The notes under the pieces: model-generated
What the model saw: the letters and a program-made list of their open reading frames with translations, nothing else
What the model was told of the DNA's origin: nothing
Database searches by the model: none
Shown: positions 18,186 through 27,159 of the stretch, one piece after another
Layout of the letters: every line of letters begins with the position of its first letter
Numbering within the stretch: position 1 is the stretch's first letter
Program-made: the position numbers and the translations under genes
NCBI GenBank assembly: GCA_018660685.1
Contig: JABJJW010000023.1
Span: 124,001-188,000, forward strand
From: Flavobacteriales bacterium
GTDB taxonomy: Bacteria > Bacteroidota > Bacteroidia > Flavobacteriales_G > Salibacteraceae
Direction: 5' to 3'
DNA: 64,000 nucleotides

Positions 18186-21161
18186 ATGAATAACCTACTG
18201 ACCTGTATACTGCTGCTAATCAGCGGGTCTCTGATCGCACAGGTTGAGGTTGAGGTTGATCAAGTAATACCCCTACCTGACAATATCAACTCAATCTACG
18301 AGGAGTCTGTGCCTATATATGACCCTGCGAATCATCGTCTGTACTTTACGCGTTCGCTTCACCCTGAAAACAAAGGAGGGAACTCATATGGTCAAGACAT
18401 ATGGTATAGTGATTACATTTCTGGTAGCTGGTCGAGCCCAACCAACGATCTAAAGCTTAATAACGCACTAAACAACTCTGTAATTGGTATTTCAACCGAA
18501 GGAGATAGACTATTTCTTCAAGGGACGTACATCAAGAAGATTGACCTACAAAAAGGATTCTCTTTTGCACCGCGTACTGAAGACGACTTTGCCAAGCCTT
18601 CAGTCATTGATATCCCAGGGTTAAACATCAAAACTGATTTTTATGGCGCCTTCGTTGTTCCGACTGAGGACATAATGATCATCTCGATGCAGTCGAAATA
18701 TTCGAAAGGCCTAGAAGATCTTTACGTCTCATTCTTCCAGGATGATAAGTGGACGAAGCCTCTTTGGCTAGGTGATAGCGTTAATTCCGAAGGGTTTGAG
18801 ATTACACCCCATCTGCTTCCAGATAACAAAACCATGTTGTTCGCATCGAACGGAATGGGTGGAGCTGGAGACGCTGATATATTTTATGCATATCGAAAGG
18901 ATGACTCGTGGACGAACTGGAGCCCCGCGAGGAATGCAGGAACTCCTCTAAATTCAGAAGCGTTTGATGCTGCTCCATTCGTTGCTGGAGAGATTATATA
19001 CTTTTCTTCGAACCGAAATGACAGTCTCAGCAATATTTACAGTGCAATAATAAATCACCGGTTTTATAAGATCGCAGATACGTTGCGTCTTTCTTTCGAA
19101 GGCATTGCTGGTAATCGCTTTTCTGACGTGAATGTCGAAGTATTCAAAGATGGTTCTTCACTCGGAATCTATAAGGCCAACTCCGAAGAAGTCATTGAAA
19201 TTCCTGGACTTAAAGAGAAAAACGAATATCAAATCGTGCCTCAGCATGATGAAATTGATGCCACTCTTCTCAACCCAATGGTCCTAAACCATGAAGGGCT
19301 ATACCTCGAAAAACTCGATTATAGTTCAGAGGGGCAAGCATCTGTTACTCCTCAGACCGAAGCAGAGAATAGAGCTCGCGAGACAATTGAGCTTCAACAG
19401 CAGCCTGCTGGCATGCATGGAATCCTAGAGGTAGATGGCGTAGGAGTAAAGAACACCATTCTCGCTTTGGTTGATGATGATGGAAAGGTTTACCACTATG
19501 CCGAAACGGATGATAAAGGAGGGTTTAAATTTCCCGAAACCGATGATAGCCTAAACCTTCACATGAAGCTTATTACAACGTTAGAGTATGTAAAGAAGAA
19601 TGCGGAGATATACTACACGGACGCGAACGGAGTGCGCCTGTTTAAGACGACCGTGAAGGAGAATGGAGAATTCGATTACCAGAAACTTGAGGCTAGGCAA
19701 ATGGCTCAACTCAAACTGCTGGAGGAAGAAGGTGAGGATGCCCAGCTAATTAATGAAGGGGTGTTCAAGTTTGAAAACCTGCCACAGCAGGGCGTAAAAC
19801 TCTTCCTCTACGATGAAAATAACAACGTTATCGAAGAAGTGGTCACCGACGAATCAGGTAAGTTTAAGTTTAGCAAGCTTGATCCCGATATGAATTATAA
19901 TATTCAGTTGGCTGATCCAAATTCAGCATACGCAGATGGATCCCTTGCATTGTACAGCAGTAAAGGATCTGAAGTAGGTGTGATGGACAAGATGTCCGCC
20001 GGTGGATTTCAGTATCAGGCAATCACACCTGACATCAAAAAGAACTTGGACCGCTTGAGCGAAGTAGATCAAGGGTCGATCATCACTCCTCATTTTGTAT
20101 TCACTATTGGTCTCTTCAAGTATAAAAGCCTGCCTAAAGACGGTATTACATTGCGCCTATTGGACGAAAACAACAACGTTGCAGAGATTGTGCGCACAGA
20201 TGCCAACGGTCAATTCGTCTTCTCCATGCTTGAGGAAGCCGGTAACTATAAAATCGAAGTAGAAGAATTTGAAGGCAGTGACATGCTTGAAAGTCAGCTC
20301 TACTTTGTTGACAAGGAAGGAAACGTTCGAACAGCTAAACTTGGCGACGACCGATTGTACACCTTTGACAAACTCGATGGTGACTACTACTTCTCCATGT
20401 CACAAATCTCCGAGGACGAAGCCAAGCTTCTCTACGAAAAGAGTTTTAGAGATGTCCAAGGTGCATTCACGTTCAATGATCTCCCTCAGGAAGGTGTAGA
20501 ACTATATCTGTTGGATGAAAACGGAAAGGTCATTGAAACAACGTACACGGATGCTGACGGAAATTTTGTTTTCTCTCGACTGGCGACTGAGTCCAATTAT
20601 CTGGTTCGCCTTTCTGAAGATGTTCTCAAGGCTGGTTCCCAGCTTATTGTATTAGACGAAAATGGAGAAGAGCTTGTTCAGGAAGGAGAAGACGGTGAAT
20701 TTGCATTTCGCACATTACCAAAATCTCAAGCTAGGCTTGCCGGAGTTTCTTCTGGGGACAACCTAAGTCTTGACTTCTCGAAATTCCTTTCGAATGACAA
20801 AGGATCCAAGGCCCTTGAAGACAGCAAGAATGATGTCAAGCTTAGCACGATTTACTTCAACTTCAACAGTGTACGATTAAGCAATAACGATCGATACAAG
20901 CTTAATCACCGAGTGGTTATGAAGGCCAAACAAACTGCTCAGCCAATCCTCGTGGTTGGATATTCTTGTGATCTCGGGTCTGATGAAGCCAGCGTTCAAG
21001 TCGCAGAATTGAGAGCAACACAGATCAAGAAGTATCTAATGAATTGTGGGGTATCTGAAGAACAAATTGAGCTACATGGCATCGGCGCCAAGGGTGAGGG
21101 CATGACAAATACCGAGCGAATCGAAAGCCGTAGGGTTGAGATTTACCACCTCGCCCCCTGA
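18186..21161 (+). CDS. OmpA family protein with WD40-like PD40 N-terminus, SdrD-B/prealbumin-like repeats and C-terminal OmpA peptidoglycan-binding domain
   Basis: PD40-like motifs (ITPHLLPDNKTMLFASNGMGGAGDADIFYAYR), repeats FKFENLPQQGVKLFLYDENNNVIEEVVTDESGKFKFSKL, C-terminal IYFNFNSVRLSNNDRYKL...ESRRVEIY. Confidence 0.88.
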   Translation: MNNLLTCILLLISGSLIAQVEVEVDQVIPLPDNINSIYEESVPIYDPANHRLYFTRSLHPENKGGNSYGQDIWYSDYISGSWSSPTNDLKLNNALNNSVIGISTEGDRLFLQGTYIKKIDLQKGFSFAPRTEDDFAKPSVIDIPGLNIKTDFYGAFVVPTEDIMIISMQSKYSKGLEDLYVSFFQDDKWTKPLWLGDSVNSEGFEITPHLLPDNKTMLFASNGMGGAGDADIFYAYRKDDSWTNWSPARNAGTPLNSEAFDAAPFVAGEIIYFSSNRNDSLSNIYSAIINHRFYKIADTLRLSFEGIAGNRFSDVNVEVFKDGSSLGIYKANSEEVIEIPGLKEKNEYQIVPQHDEIDATLLNPMVLNHEGLYLEKLDYSSEGQASVTPQTEAENRARETIELQQQPAGMHGILEVDGVGVKNTILALVDDDGKVYHYAETDDKGGFKFPETDDSLNLHMKLITTLEYVKKNAEIYYTDANGVRLFKTTVKENGEFDYQKLEARQMAQLKLLEEEGEDAQLINEGVFKFENLPQQGVKLFLYDENNNVIEEVVTDESGKFKFSKLDPDMNYNIQLADPNSAYADGSLALYSSKGSEVGVMDKMSAGGFQYQAITPDIKKNLDRLSEVDQGSIITPHFVFTIGLFKYKSLPKDGITLRLLDENNNVAEIVRTDANGQFVFSMLEEAGNYKIEVEEFEGSDMLESQLYFVDKEGNVRTAKLGDDRLYTFDKLDGDYYFSMSQISEDEAKLLYEKSFRDVQGAFTFNDLPQEGVELYLLDENGKVIETTYTDADGNFVFSRLATESNYLVRLSEDVLKAGSQLIVLDENGEELVQEGEDGEFAFRTLPKSQARLAGVSSGDNLSLDFSKFLSNDKGSKALEDSKNDVKLSTIYFNFNSVRLSNNDRYKLNHRVVMKAKQTAQPILVVGYSCDLGSDEASVQVAELRATQIKKYLMNCGVSEEQIELHGIGAKGEGMTNTERIESRRVEIYHLAP
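19410..20757 (+). repeat. About four degenerate ~110 aa repeats within the OmpA family protein
   Basis: Recurring G-x-F-x-F-x-x-LP-x-x-G-V-x-L-x-L-x-DENxxVxExxxTDxxGxFxFSxL units. Confidence 0.7.
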
Positions 21162-21208
21162 CATTTCCATGACATAATTTTTACGCGTCAGAAGACCTTT
21201 GCAACTGC

Positions 21209-22456
21209 GTGAATCAGTTCAAAGTAATAGCCCTGACACACCGCTCTCTCGGTCTAGAACTTGTTGGAAAGTTTCACATCGAAGCGGAACTGCAAAAGGC
21301 AAGACTAAATCCAATAGTCAAGCATTTTGAAATGCGAGAGTTCATGTTCCTGTCAACATGTAACCGCGTTGAGTTCTTTTTCCGAACACCTCAAACTCTC
21401 AACGACGAATTCCTCACCAACCTCTTCAAGCGACTCTATCCTTCACTTGAGGAGCACGAATCCAGCTTAGCCATCGAAAAGAATCGGCTCTACTACGGAT
21501 CGGATGCTGTGCGTCACTTATTCCATGTGGCTAGCTCGCTTGATTCTTTAGTCGTGGGCGAACGTGAAATCATCACCCAGGTCAGAAATGCCTTTGAGCT
21601 CGCGCAGAAAAATGGCTTTACAAAAGACTTCATCCGACTTGCAGCAAATAAGGCGCTCGAAACTGCGAAGCAGGTATATACCGAGACCGAAATAGCAACA
21701 AAGCCGATCTCCGTTGTTAATCTGGCTTATCGCAAACTGATTGATGAAGTGGAGCTTGATGGTAAGAACATTGTTTACGTCGGCGCAGGTCAAACGATCG
21801 AGGCGATTGCGGGAAACCTGAAAAAGCACAATTTTGGTTCAGTCAAAGTATTCAACAGAACAAGGGCCAGGGCAGAGAAACTGGCAGGCCTTCTTGATGG
21901 CGAAGGATTCGCGCTCACTGAGCTGACTTCCAAGGTCAATGACTTTGATGTCCTGATCACCTGTACTGGAGCGGAAACCTCGATTGTAGATAAAGACACG
22001 TACAGTCAATTAGTTAATGGAGGCGTGTCCAAAAAGACGGTGATTGACTTGGCTGTACCGAACGACATTGATGGGTCGGTGTTAACCCATTTCAACCTTG
22101 ATTATACCTCGATTGAAGACCTCAAGGGACAAGCGAAAGAGAATTTGAAGTTCAGAGAAAAAGAAATTTTTCATTGTGAAGCACTTGTCGAAGAGCGACT
22201 GGAAGAATTTGAGGAATCCTTCAGAACACGCAAATTGGAAATCGCGATGAACGAAATTCCTTTGCTAATGAAGAACATTAAGAGTCAGGCAATTGGGAAA
22301 ACCTTCGCCAAGGAAATCGAATCCCTTGATCCCGAGAGTCGAGAAACACTCGAGAAAATCGTTGACTATCTAGAGAAGAAGTATATCTCATTGCCAATGA
22401 AAATGGCAAAACAAGTAGTACTCGATCAAGATCTAAAAGACCCGATAATTGAGTAA
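21209..22456 (+). CDS. hemA: Glutamyl-tRNA reductase (GTG start)
   Basis: LSTCNRVEFFF, LDSLVVGEREIITQVRNAFELA, NIVYVGAGQTIEAIAGNL, VIDLAVPNDID motifs. Confidence 0.95.
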   Translation: MNQFKVIALTHRSLGLELVGKFHIEAELQKARLNPIVKHFEMREFMFLSTCNRVEFFFRTPQTLNDEFLTNLFKRLYPSLEEHESSLAIEKNRLYYGSDAVRHLFHVASSLDSLVVGEREIITQVRNAFELAQKNGFTKDFIRLAANKALETAKQVYTETEIATKPISVVNLAYRKLIDEVELDGKNIVYVGAGQTIEAIAGNLKKHNFGSVKVFNRTRARAEKLAGLLDGEGFALTELTSKVNDFDVLITCTGAETSIVDKDTYSQLVNGGVSKKTVIDLAVPNDIDGSVLTHFNLDYTSIEDLKGQAKENLKFREKEIFHCEALVEERLEEFEESFRTRKLEIAMNEIPLLMKNIKSQAIGKTFAKEIESLDPESRETLEKIVDYLEKKYISLPMKMAKQVVLDQDLKDPIIE

Positions 22457-24002
22457 TAGAGTAATCCGAATTGGCAGCAGGGGAAGCGACCTTGCTCTCT
22501 GGCAAGCTAACTTCTTTATGGGTGAACTTGATGCAATAGGAGTCTCCTCGGAACTCATCATCATTACCACCAAGGGGGACAAGATTCAAAATCTGAGCTT
22601 TGATAAAATTGAAGGGAAGGGCTTTTTCACAAAAGAGATCGAAGACCATTTGCTCGATGACAAAATTGACATTGCCATCCATTCGCACAAGGACCTTGAA
22701 ACCGAATCCCCGCCCGGCCTATCGATTTCTGGCGTGTCATACAGAGAAGACCCTGCTGAGTTACTCTTGATCAGAAAGGAGAGCGTCGATCGTACTTTAG
22801 ACCTTGAATTCAAGAAAGGCGCCGTGGTGGGCACGTCGTCCGCTCGACGGAAAGCACAAATCAACAGCCTTCGTCCGGACATTACATTGAAAGATATTCG
22901 AGGAAATGTACCAACAAGAATTAAAAAGCTACGTGATGGTCAATTTGATGCAATCATGCTTGCTAAAGCTGGTGTAAACAGGCTCAATCTTGATGTTTCG
23001 GACCTATACGCCGTACGAGTTGACGAACGAAAATTTATTCCCGCTCCCGCACAGGGTGTTCTCGCATACCAGTGTCGGGAAGATGATTCTGAAATGCATT
23101 CAATTATTACCCAGATGGCAGATGAAGGGATGGCGCACCTTGTAAAAATTGAGCGAGCCATCTTGAACAAATTTGGAGGTGGTTGTCATAAGCCTATCGG
23201 TGCATATGCTCATCCAGCTGAAGGTGGTTACAAAGTCCGAGTCACCTACGCCCAAGATTGGGAAGACACACCCCGCCGTGTGAGCTTTGTCGCCAAGGAT
23301 AGTGAAGAGGCGAGAATTAAATTCGAGGCGCTTCAAAACAAGAGTCTTCCAACATCGGTATTCATAAGTCGCGATCTAAGCGATGAATCTTTCCTTAAGC
23401 GGCAGTGCCAATTGACGGGAGTCAGGTTAGAAGATCAACCACTGATCAAAGTCAAATCGTTGGAATTTGAACTCCCTGAGAGTTTTGATTGTGTCTTTTT
23501 TTCATCGAGAAATTCCGTGCGTGAATTCTTCCGACAATCGCCCATTTCCGTTTCGAGTGGTGTTACCATGGCTGCGTTCGGCGAGTCCACGGCCAAAGAG
23601 CTATCTCATTTCGTTAATGAAATTGCATTCATCGGTAGTGGGAGTGACTCAGCACTGGTTGCTCAGAATTTCAAGGAGTTTCTCGGAAATCGATCAGTCC
23701 TCTTTCCTATTTCTGAGCAGTCCCTGAGAACCATACAATCTTCATTAGACCTTGCTCAGGTCAAGGAAGTAATTTGTTATTCTACGACCGCTGAGCTCAG
23801 TAAGATTGAGCCCGTCGATTGTTATGTATTCACTAGTCCTAGTAATGTGGAGTCATTTTTTACAGCTGGAAACTCCATCGGAAAAAGCAAAGTCATTGCA
23901 ATTGGACCGAGCACCGAAAAAGCTCTTAAGAAACATAACATAGACTCTTTGTCCGCGAATATTCCTGACGAGACCGAGCTTTGGACTTTGATCGCGTCCT
24001 AG
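22449..24002 (+). CDS. hemC-hemD: Hydroxymethylbilane synthase fused to uroporphyrinogen-III synthase (TTG start, overlaps hemA)
   Basis: HemC motifs (IRIGSRGSDLALWQA, AIHSHKDLETESPPGL, FIPAPAQGVLAYQCR, GGGCHKPIGAYA) followed in one ORF by a HemD-like half (FDCVFFSSRNSVREFF, VFTSPSNVESFF, VIAIGPSTEKALKKHNI). Confidence 0.9.
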   Translation: MSNRVIRIGSRGSDLALWQANFFMGELDAIGVSSELIIITTKGDKIQNLSFDKIEGKGFFTKEIEDHLLDDKIDIAIHSHKDLETESPPGLSISGVSYREDPAELLLIRKESVDRTLDLEFKKGAVVGTSSARRKAQINSLRPDITLKDIRGNVPTRIKKLRDGQFDAIMLAKAGVNRLNLDVSDLYAVRVDERKFIPAPAQGVLAYQCREDDSEMHSIITQMADEGMAHLVKIERAILNKFGGGCHKPIGAYAHPAEGGYKVRVTYAQDWEDTPRRVSFVAKDSEEARIKFEALQNKSLPTSVFISRDLSDESFLKRQCQLTGVRLEDQPLIKVKSLEFELPESFDCVFFSSRNSVREFFRQSPISVSSGVTMAAFGESTAKELSHFVNEIAFIGSGSDSALVAQNFKEFLGNRSVLFPISEQSLRTIQSSLDLAQVKEVICYSTTAELSKIEPVDCYVFTSPSNVESFFTAGNSIGKSKVIAIGPSTEKALKKHNIDSLSANIPDETELWTLIAS

Positions 24003-24069
24003 AATTCCAGACTTTTGATACAAACCAGTTGCGCCTTAACTGCGTACTGTTCATAGCAAACCAACACCA

Positions 24070-27000
24070 ATGAGACTTACTATACTCGCCTTTATCGCAA
24101 TTTCAGTCCTTCCTCTCTCTTCTTCAGCTCAGCTAACAACCTCGGTCACTTACCAAGATGAATCATGTTACGGCGCTGCTGATGGGGCTTTCACCGTAGA
24201 GGCAATCCTTGGATGCTTCCCTCCCATTATCATGGTTCTAGACTCAGATACAAGTGTGTTTGGTTCTTTGATTAGCAATGGATACGACTTCATTCATCAA
24301 GGTGAAAGTCAGGACACGACCGAAGCCAACGCAATTTGGGGAGGAAACTCAAGCATCGGAGAGGTCTATGTGACAGGCGGCTATTATCGCGACTCCATAA
24401 GCTTTGGTTCAACAACCTTGACATCGGCGGGCGGCCGGGACGGCTTTTTGGTCTGTCATAACGCCCTCACAAACGACCCGCTGTGGGCCGTGTCGATCGG
24501 AGGAGTTGGTTTTGATGGGCTTCTCGATGTAACAGTGTCGAACAACACGGTCTACGCTGTTGGGTTTTTCTCAGATTCGATGGCTGTACAAAGCTCTTCT
24601 ATCTCTAGCAACGGTTCACTCGATAGTTATATCGCTAAGCTTGATTTGGCCACTGGTTTGGTGGATACACTCGTCACCATTGGTAGCGCTTCTCCGGACT
24701 TTGCAAACTCCATCAAAATTGAAGGCAACGAAGTTTATGTGGGTGGAGGTTACCTCAGTTCAATCACGCTAGCAAGCACAACACTTCCTTCATCTGGCCT
24801 CAGCGACCTTTATGTGGTAAACATGGATACCAATTTCTCTCAGGACTGGGCGGAAAGCGCCGGTGGAGTTGGCAATGACGTCCTCAGTGATCTTACAATT
24901 TCGGATGGCAAAACATATCTGACCGGTGCCTTCAGAAACACCGCGTCGTTTGGATCAACCAGCCTTGCTTCTACTGGACAAAGCGACGTCTTCGTCGCCT
25001 CATTATCTTCCACAGGAAACTGGTTGTGGGCAATTGATGGTGGTGGTGGTGGTGCCTCTGCTTATGATCAAGGATTTGGAATTGACGCAACACCTACAGG
25101 AGACACGCTTTATGTCGGAGGCTACTATTTGAATAGCCTTGACTTTGGCAACGCAAGTGTTTCAAGCAATGGTGGTTATGATGGTTTCATTCTTAAAGTA
25201 GACACAAGTGGAACAGATCACGGCATCATGACCATCGGTGGTCTTGCAACGGATGCGGTTTATGACTTAGATGTCATTTCTGACGAGCTTATTTCGTTTG
25301 CAGGGCAAATGGAAGGAAACGTCATTTATGGTGACAGCACCTACGCGAGCAACGGTGGTCTCGATGCATTCATGGGAAAGCTCACAAGTTCATTTGATGA
25401 AGTATGGGCAAAAAATCTTGGCGGGTCAAATCAAGACTCTTACAACACAATCGATAGGGGTTCGAGTGATCGCCTTTATTCTGCAGGATTCTTCATGGCG
25501 GATGCTTCTGCATATCAAAGCGGCCTCATCTCCGCTGGTGCGCGAGATGTAATGATTACCAATGGCTCGTTCTTCGGTATGGCCGATACTTCAATCACAA
25601 TGACCGGCCTGTCAGCTGGTGAGTACTACATCTATCTAGCCGATGGTGCTGGGAACACGGAAATTGACACCATAACCATCTCTTCTCCTGATTCACTCTC
25701 CTTGAGTGGAGTAGTAACCAATGCTTCTTCTGGAGCTGCGAATGACGGCTCAATAGACCTCACCGTTACTGGTGGTACGCCTGGCTATTCCTACATATGG
25801 AGTATTGGCGCAATAACACAAGACATCATGAACCTGACTTCCGGGACCTACTGTGTGACAGTTACGGACAGCAACGGTTGCATGGACTCAACATGCTTCT
25901 TCGTTGATACGACTGGCGGAAGCAATCCATTCATGGTTACGTCCATGTTCATGAACATTTCATGCTTTGGCGATTCGAATGGGTCGATCAATCTCACTGT
26001 CTCTGGAGGCATTATGCCTTATAGCTTCAGCTGGAGCAATGGTGCCGGAACTGAAGATCTTACAGGTCTTGGCGCCGGCACGTATACCGTCACCGTAACT
26101 GACAGCGATACTTCTCAATTCATTGATAGCTTTAATATTACGGAGCCGGCTGAAATTGTCTTGAGCTCGAACATCACTTCTCCTTCTTCCGGAACAGCGA
26201 CTGATGGCGCAATTGACCTTACCGTCAGTGGCGGTGTTATGCCCTACTCGTTTAACTGGAGTAATGGACCAACATCTGAAGACCTAACCGGAATCGGCAT
26301 CGGAAATTATAGCGTTACTGTGACCGATTCTTCAGGCTGCGTCGTAACTGCAACCTTTGCAGTAGATACGTTGGCCGCCTTGTCGTTGGTTCTTGCAGCA
26401 AGTGACGTGACATGCATCAACACAATAAATGGTGCAATTGATTTAACTGTTATCGGTGGCGCGGCTCCATTCACGTTTGCCTGGAGCAACGGTGCTACAA
26501 CCGAAGACATCTCTGGTTTAACTCCAGGAGCTTATTCTGTAACGGTCACAGATAGTACTGGACAAATTGCTACAGGAACCGACTCTGTCGGATCAAACCC
26601 AATTCACCCCGACCCAACAGTCGGGCCGATAACAGGCCCTGGCTCGGTTCAAGCGTGGACCAACTATAACTACAGCGTGCCGAGCACAAACGGATCCGCG
26701 TTTACTTGGACTGCTACAGGAGGAAGCGTCATTAGCACAGCGAGTAATGCTGCTGTAATCCAGTGGAATGCCGGCCCGAGTGGTCTCATTACCGTGGGTG
26801 AAACAGACGCGAATGGATGCGCTGCTGTAGACACTTTGGGCGTGATCATTTTGTTCGTTGGTACTGAAAATGTCTCTGAGAATGCAGTGGTCATTTTTCC
26901 TATCCCAGTTGTCGATGTACTGAACATCCAAGTGCCACAAATTGTACAAGGCGCATCCCTTGAAATTTCAAACATGATTGGCCAAAGCGTACACACCTCA

Positions 27001-27114
27001 GTATTGAACAATGCCTCGAATCAGGTTCAACTTGGAGGTCTACAGACTGGAACGTACCTCATCCTTATGACCAAAGAGGATATCCAGTTGTCTACGAAAA
27101 TTGTGGTAAAATAA
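24070..27114 (+). CDS. Secreted protein with SBBP-type beta-propeller repeats, SprB repeats and T9SS type A C-terminal sorting domain
   Basis: Signal peptide; repeats like VAVSIGGVGFDGLLDVTVSNNTVYAVGFFSDS; SprB repeats GDSNGSINLTVSGGIMPYSFSWSNGAGTEDLTGLGAGTYTVTVTD; C-terminal VVIFPIPVVDVLNIQVP...LQTGTYLILMTKEDIQLSTKIVVK. Confidence 0.9.
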   Translation: MRLTILAFIAISVLPLSSSAQLTTSVTYQDESCYGAADGAFTVEAILGCFPPIIMVLDSDTSVFGSLISNGYDFIHQGESQDTTEANAIWGGNSSIGEVYVTGGYYRDSISFGSTTLTSAGGRDGFLVCHNALTNDPLWAVSIGGVGFDGLLDVTVSNNTVYAVGFFSDSMAVQSSSISSNGSLDSYIAKLDLATGLVDTLVTIGSASPDFANSIKIEGNEVYVGGGYLSSITLASTTLPSSGLSDLYVVNMDTNFSQDWAESAGGVGNDVLSDLTISDGKTYLTGAFRNTASFGSTSLASTGQSDVFVASLSSTGNWLWAIDGGGGGASAYDQGFGIDATPTGDTLYVGGYYLNSLDFGNASVSSNGGYDGFILKVDTSGTDHGIMTIGGLATDAVYDLDVISDELISFAGQMEGNVIYGDSTYASNGGLDAFMGKLTSSFDEVWAKNLGGSNQDSYNTIDRGSSDRLYSAGFFMADASAYQSGLISAGARDVMITNGSFFGMADTSITMTGLSAGEYYIYLADGAGNTEIDTITISSPDSLSLSGVVTNASSGAANDGSIDLTVTGGTPGYSYIWSIGAITQDIMNLTSGTYCVTVTDSNGCMDSTCFFVDTTGGSNPFMVTSMFMNISCFGDSNGSINLTVSGGIMPYSFSWSNGAGTEDLTGLGAGTYTVTVTDSDTSQFIDSFNITEPAEIVLSSNITSPSSGTATDGAIDLTVSGGVMPYSFNWSNGPTSEDLTGIGIGNYSVTVTDSSGCVVTATFAVDTLAALSLVLAASDVTCINTINGAIDLTVIGGAAPFTFAWSNGATTEDISGLTPGAYSVTVTDSTGQIATGTDSVGSNPIHPDPTVGPITGPGSVQAWTNYNYSVPSTNGSAFTWTATGGSVISTASNAAVIQWNAGPSGLITVGETDANGCAAVDTLGVIILFVGTENVSENAVVIFPIPVVDVLNIQVPQIVQGASLEISNMIGQSVHTSVLNNASNQVQLGGLQTGTYLILMTKEDIQLSTKIVVK

Positions 27115-27115
27115 A

Positions 27116-27137
27116 AAGGGCCGCAAATGCAGCCCTT
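27116..27137. terminator. Bidirectional terminator between convergent T9SS-cargo genes
   Basis: aagggccgcaaatgcagccctt inverted repeat flanked by A/T-rich sequence. Confidence 0.65.
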
Positions 27138-27159
27138 CATTATTGTTATTTCAAGTCTC

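Noticed and set aside
19560-19575. TTCACATGAA palindrome in the OmpA gene
   Set aside because: About 11/14 match to the parS-like core; outer bases differ, likely chance
21268-21283. Additional parS half-site AGTTTCACATCGAAGC in hemA
   Set aside because: Only the left half matches; similar GTTTCAC half-sites occur elsewhere (33905, 38650, 51845, 62312) and are expected by chance
26593-27011. Overlapping minus-strand ORFs of 113-118 aa opposite the T9SS protein
   Set aside because: Antisense shadows of repetitive coding sequence, no independent support
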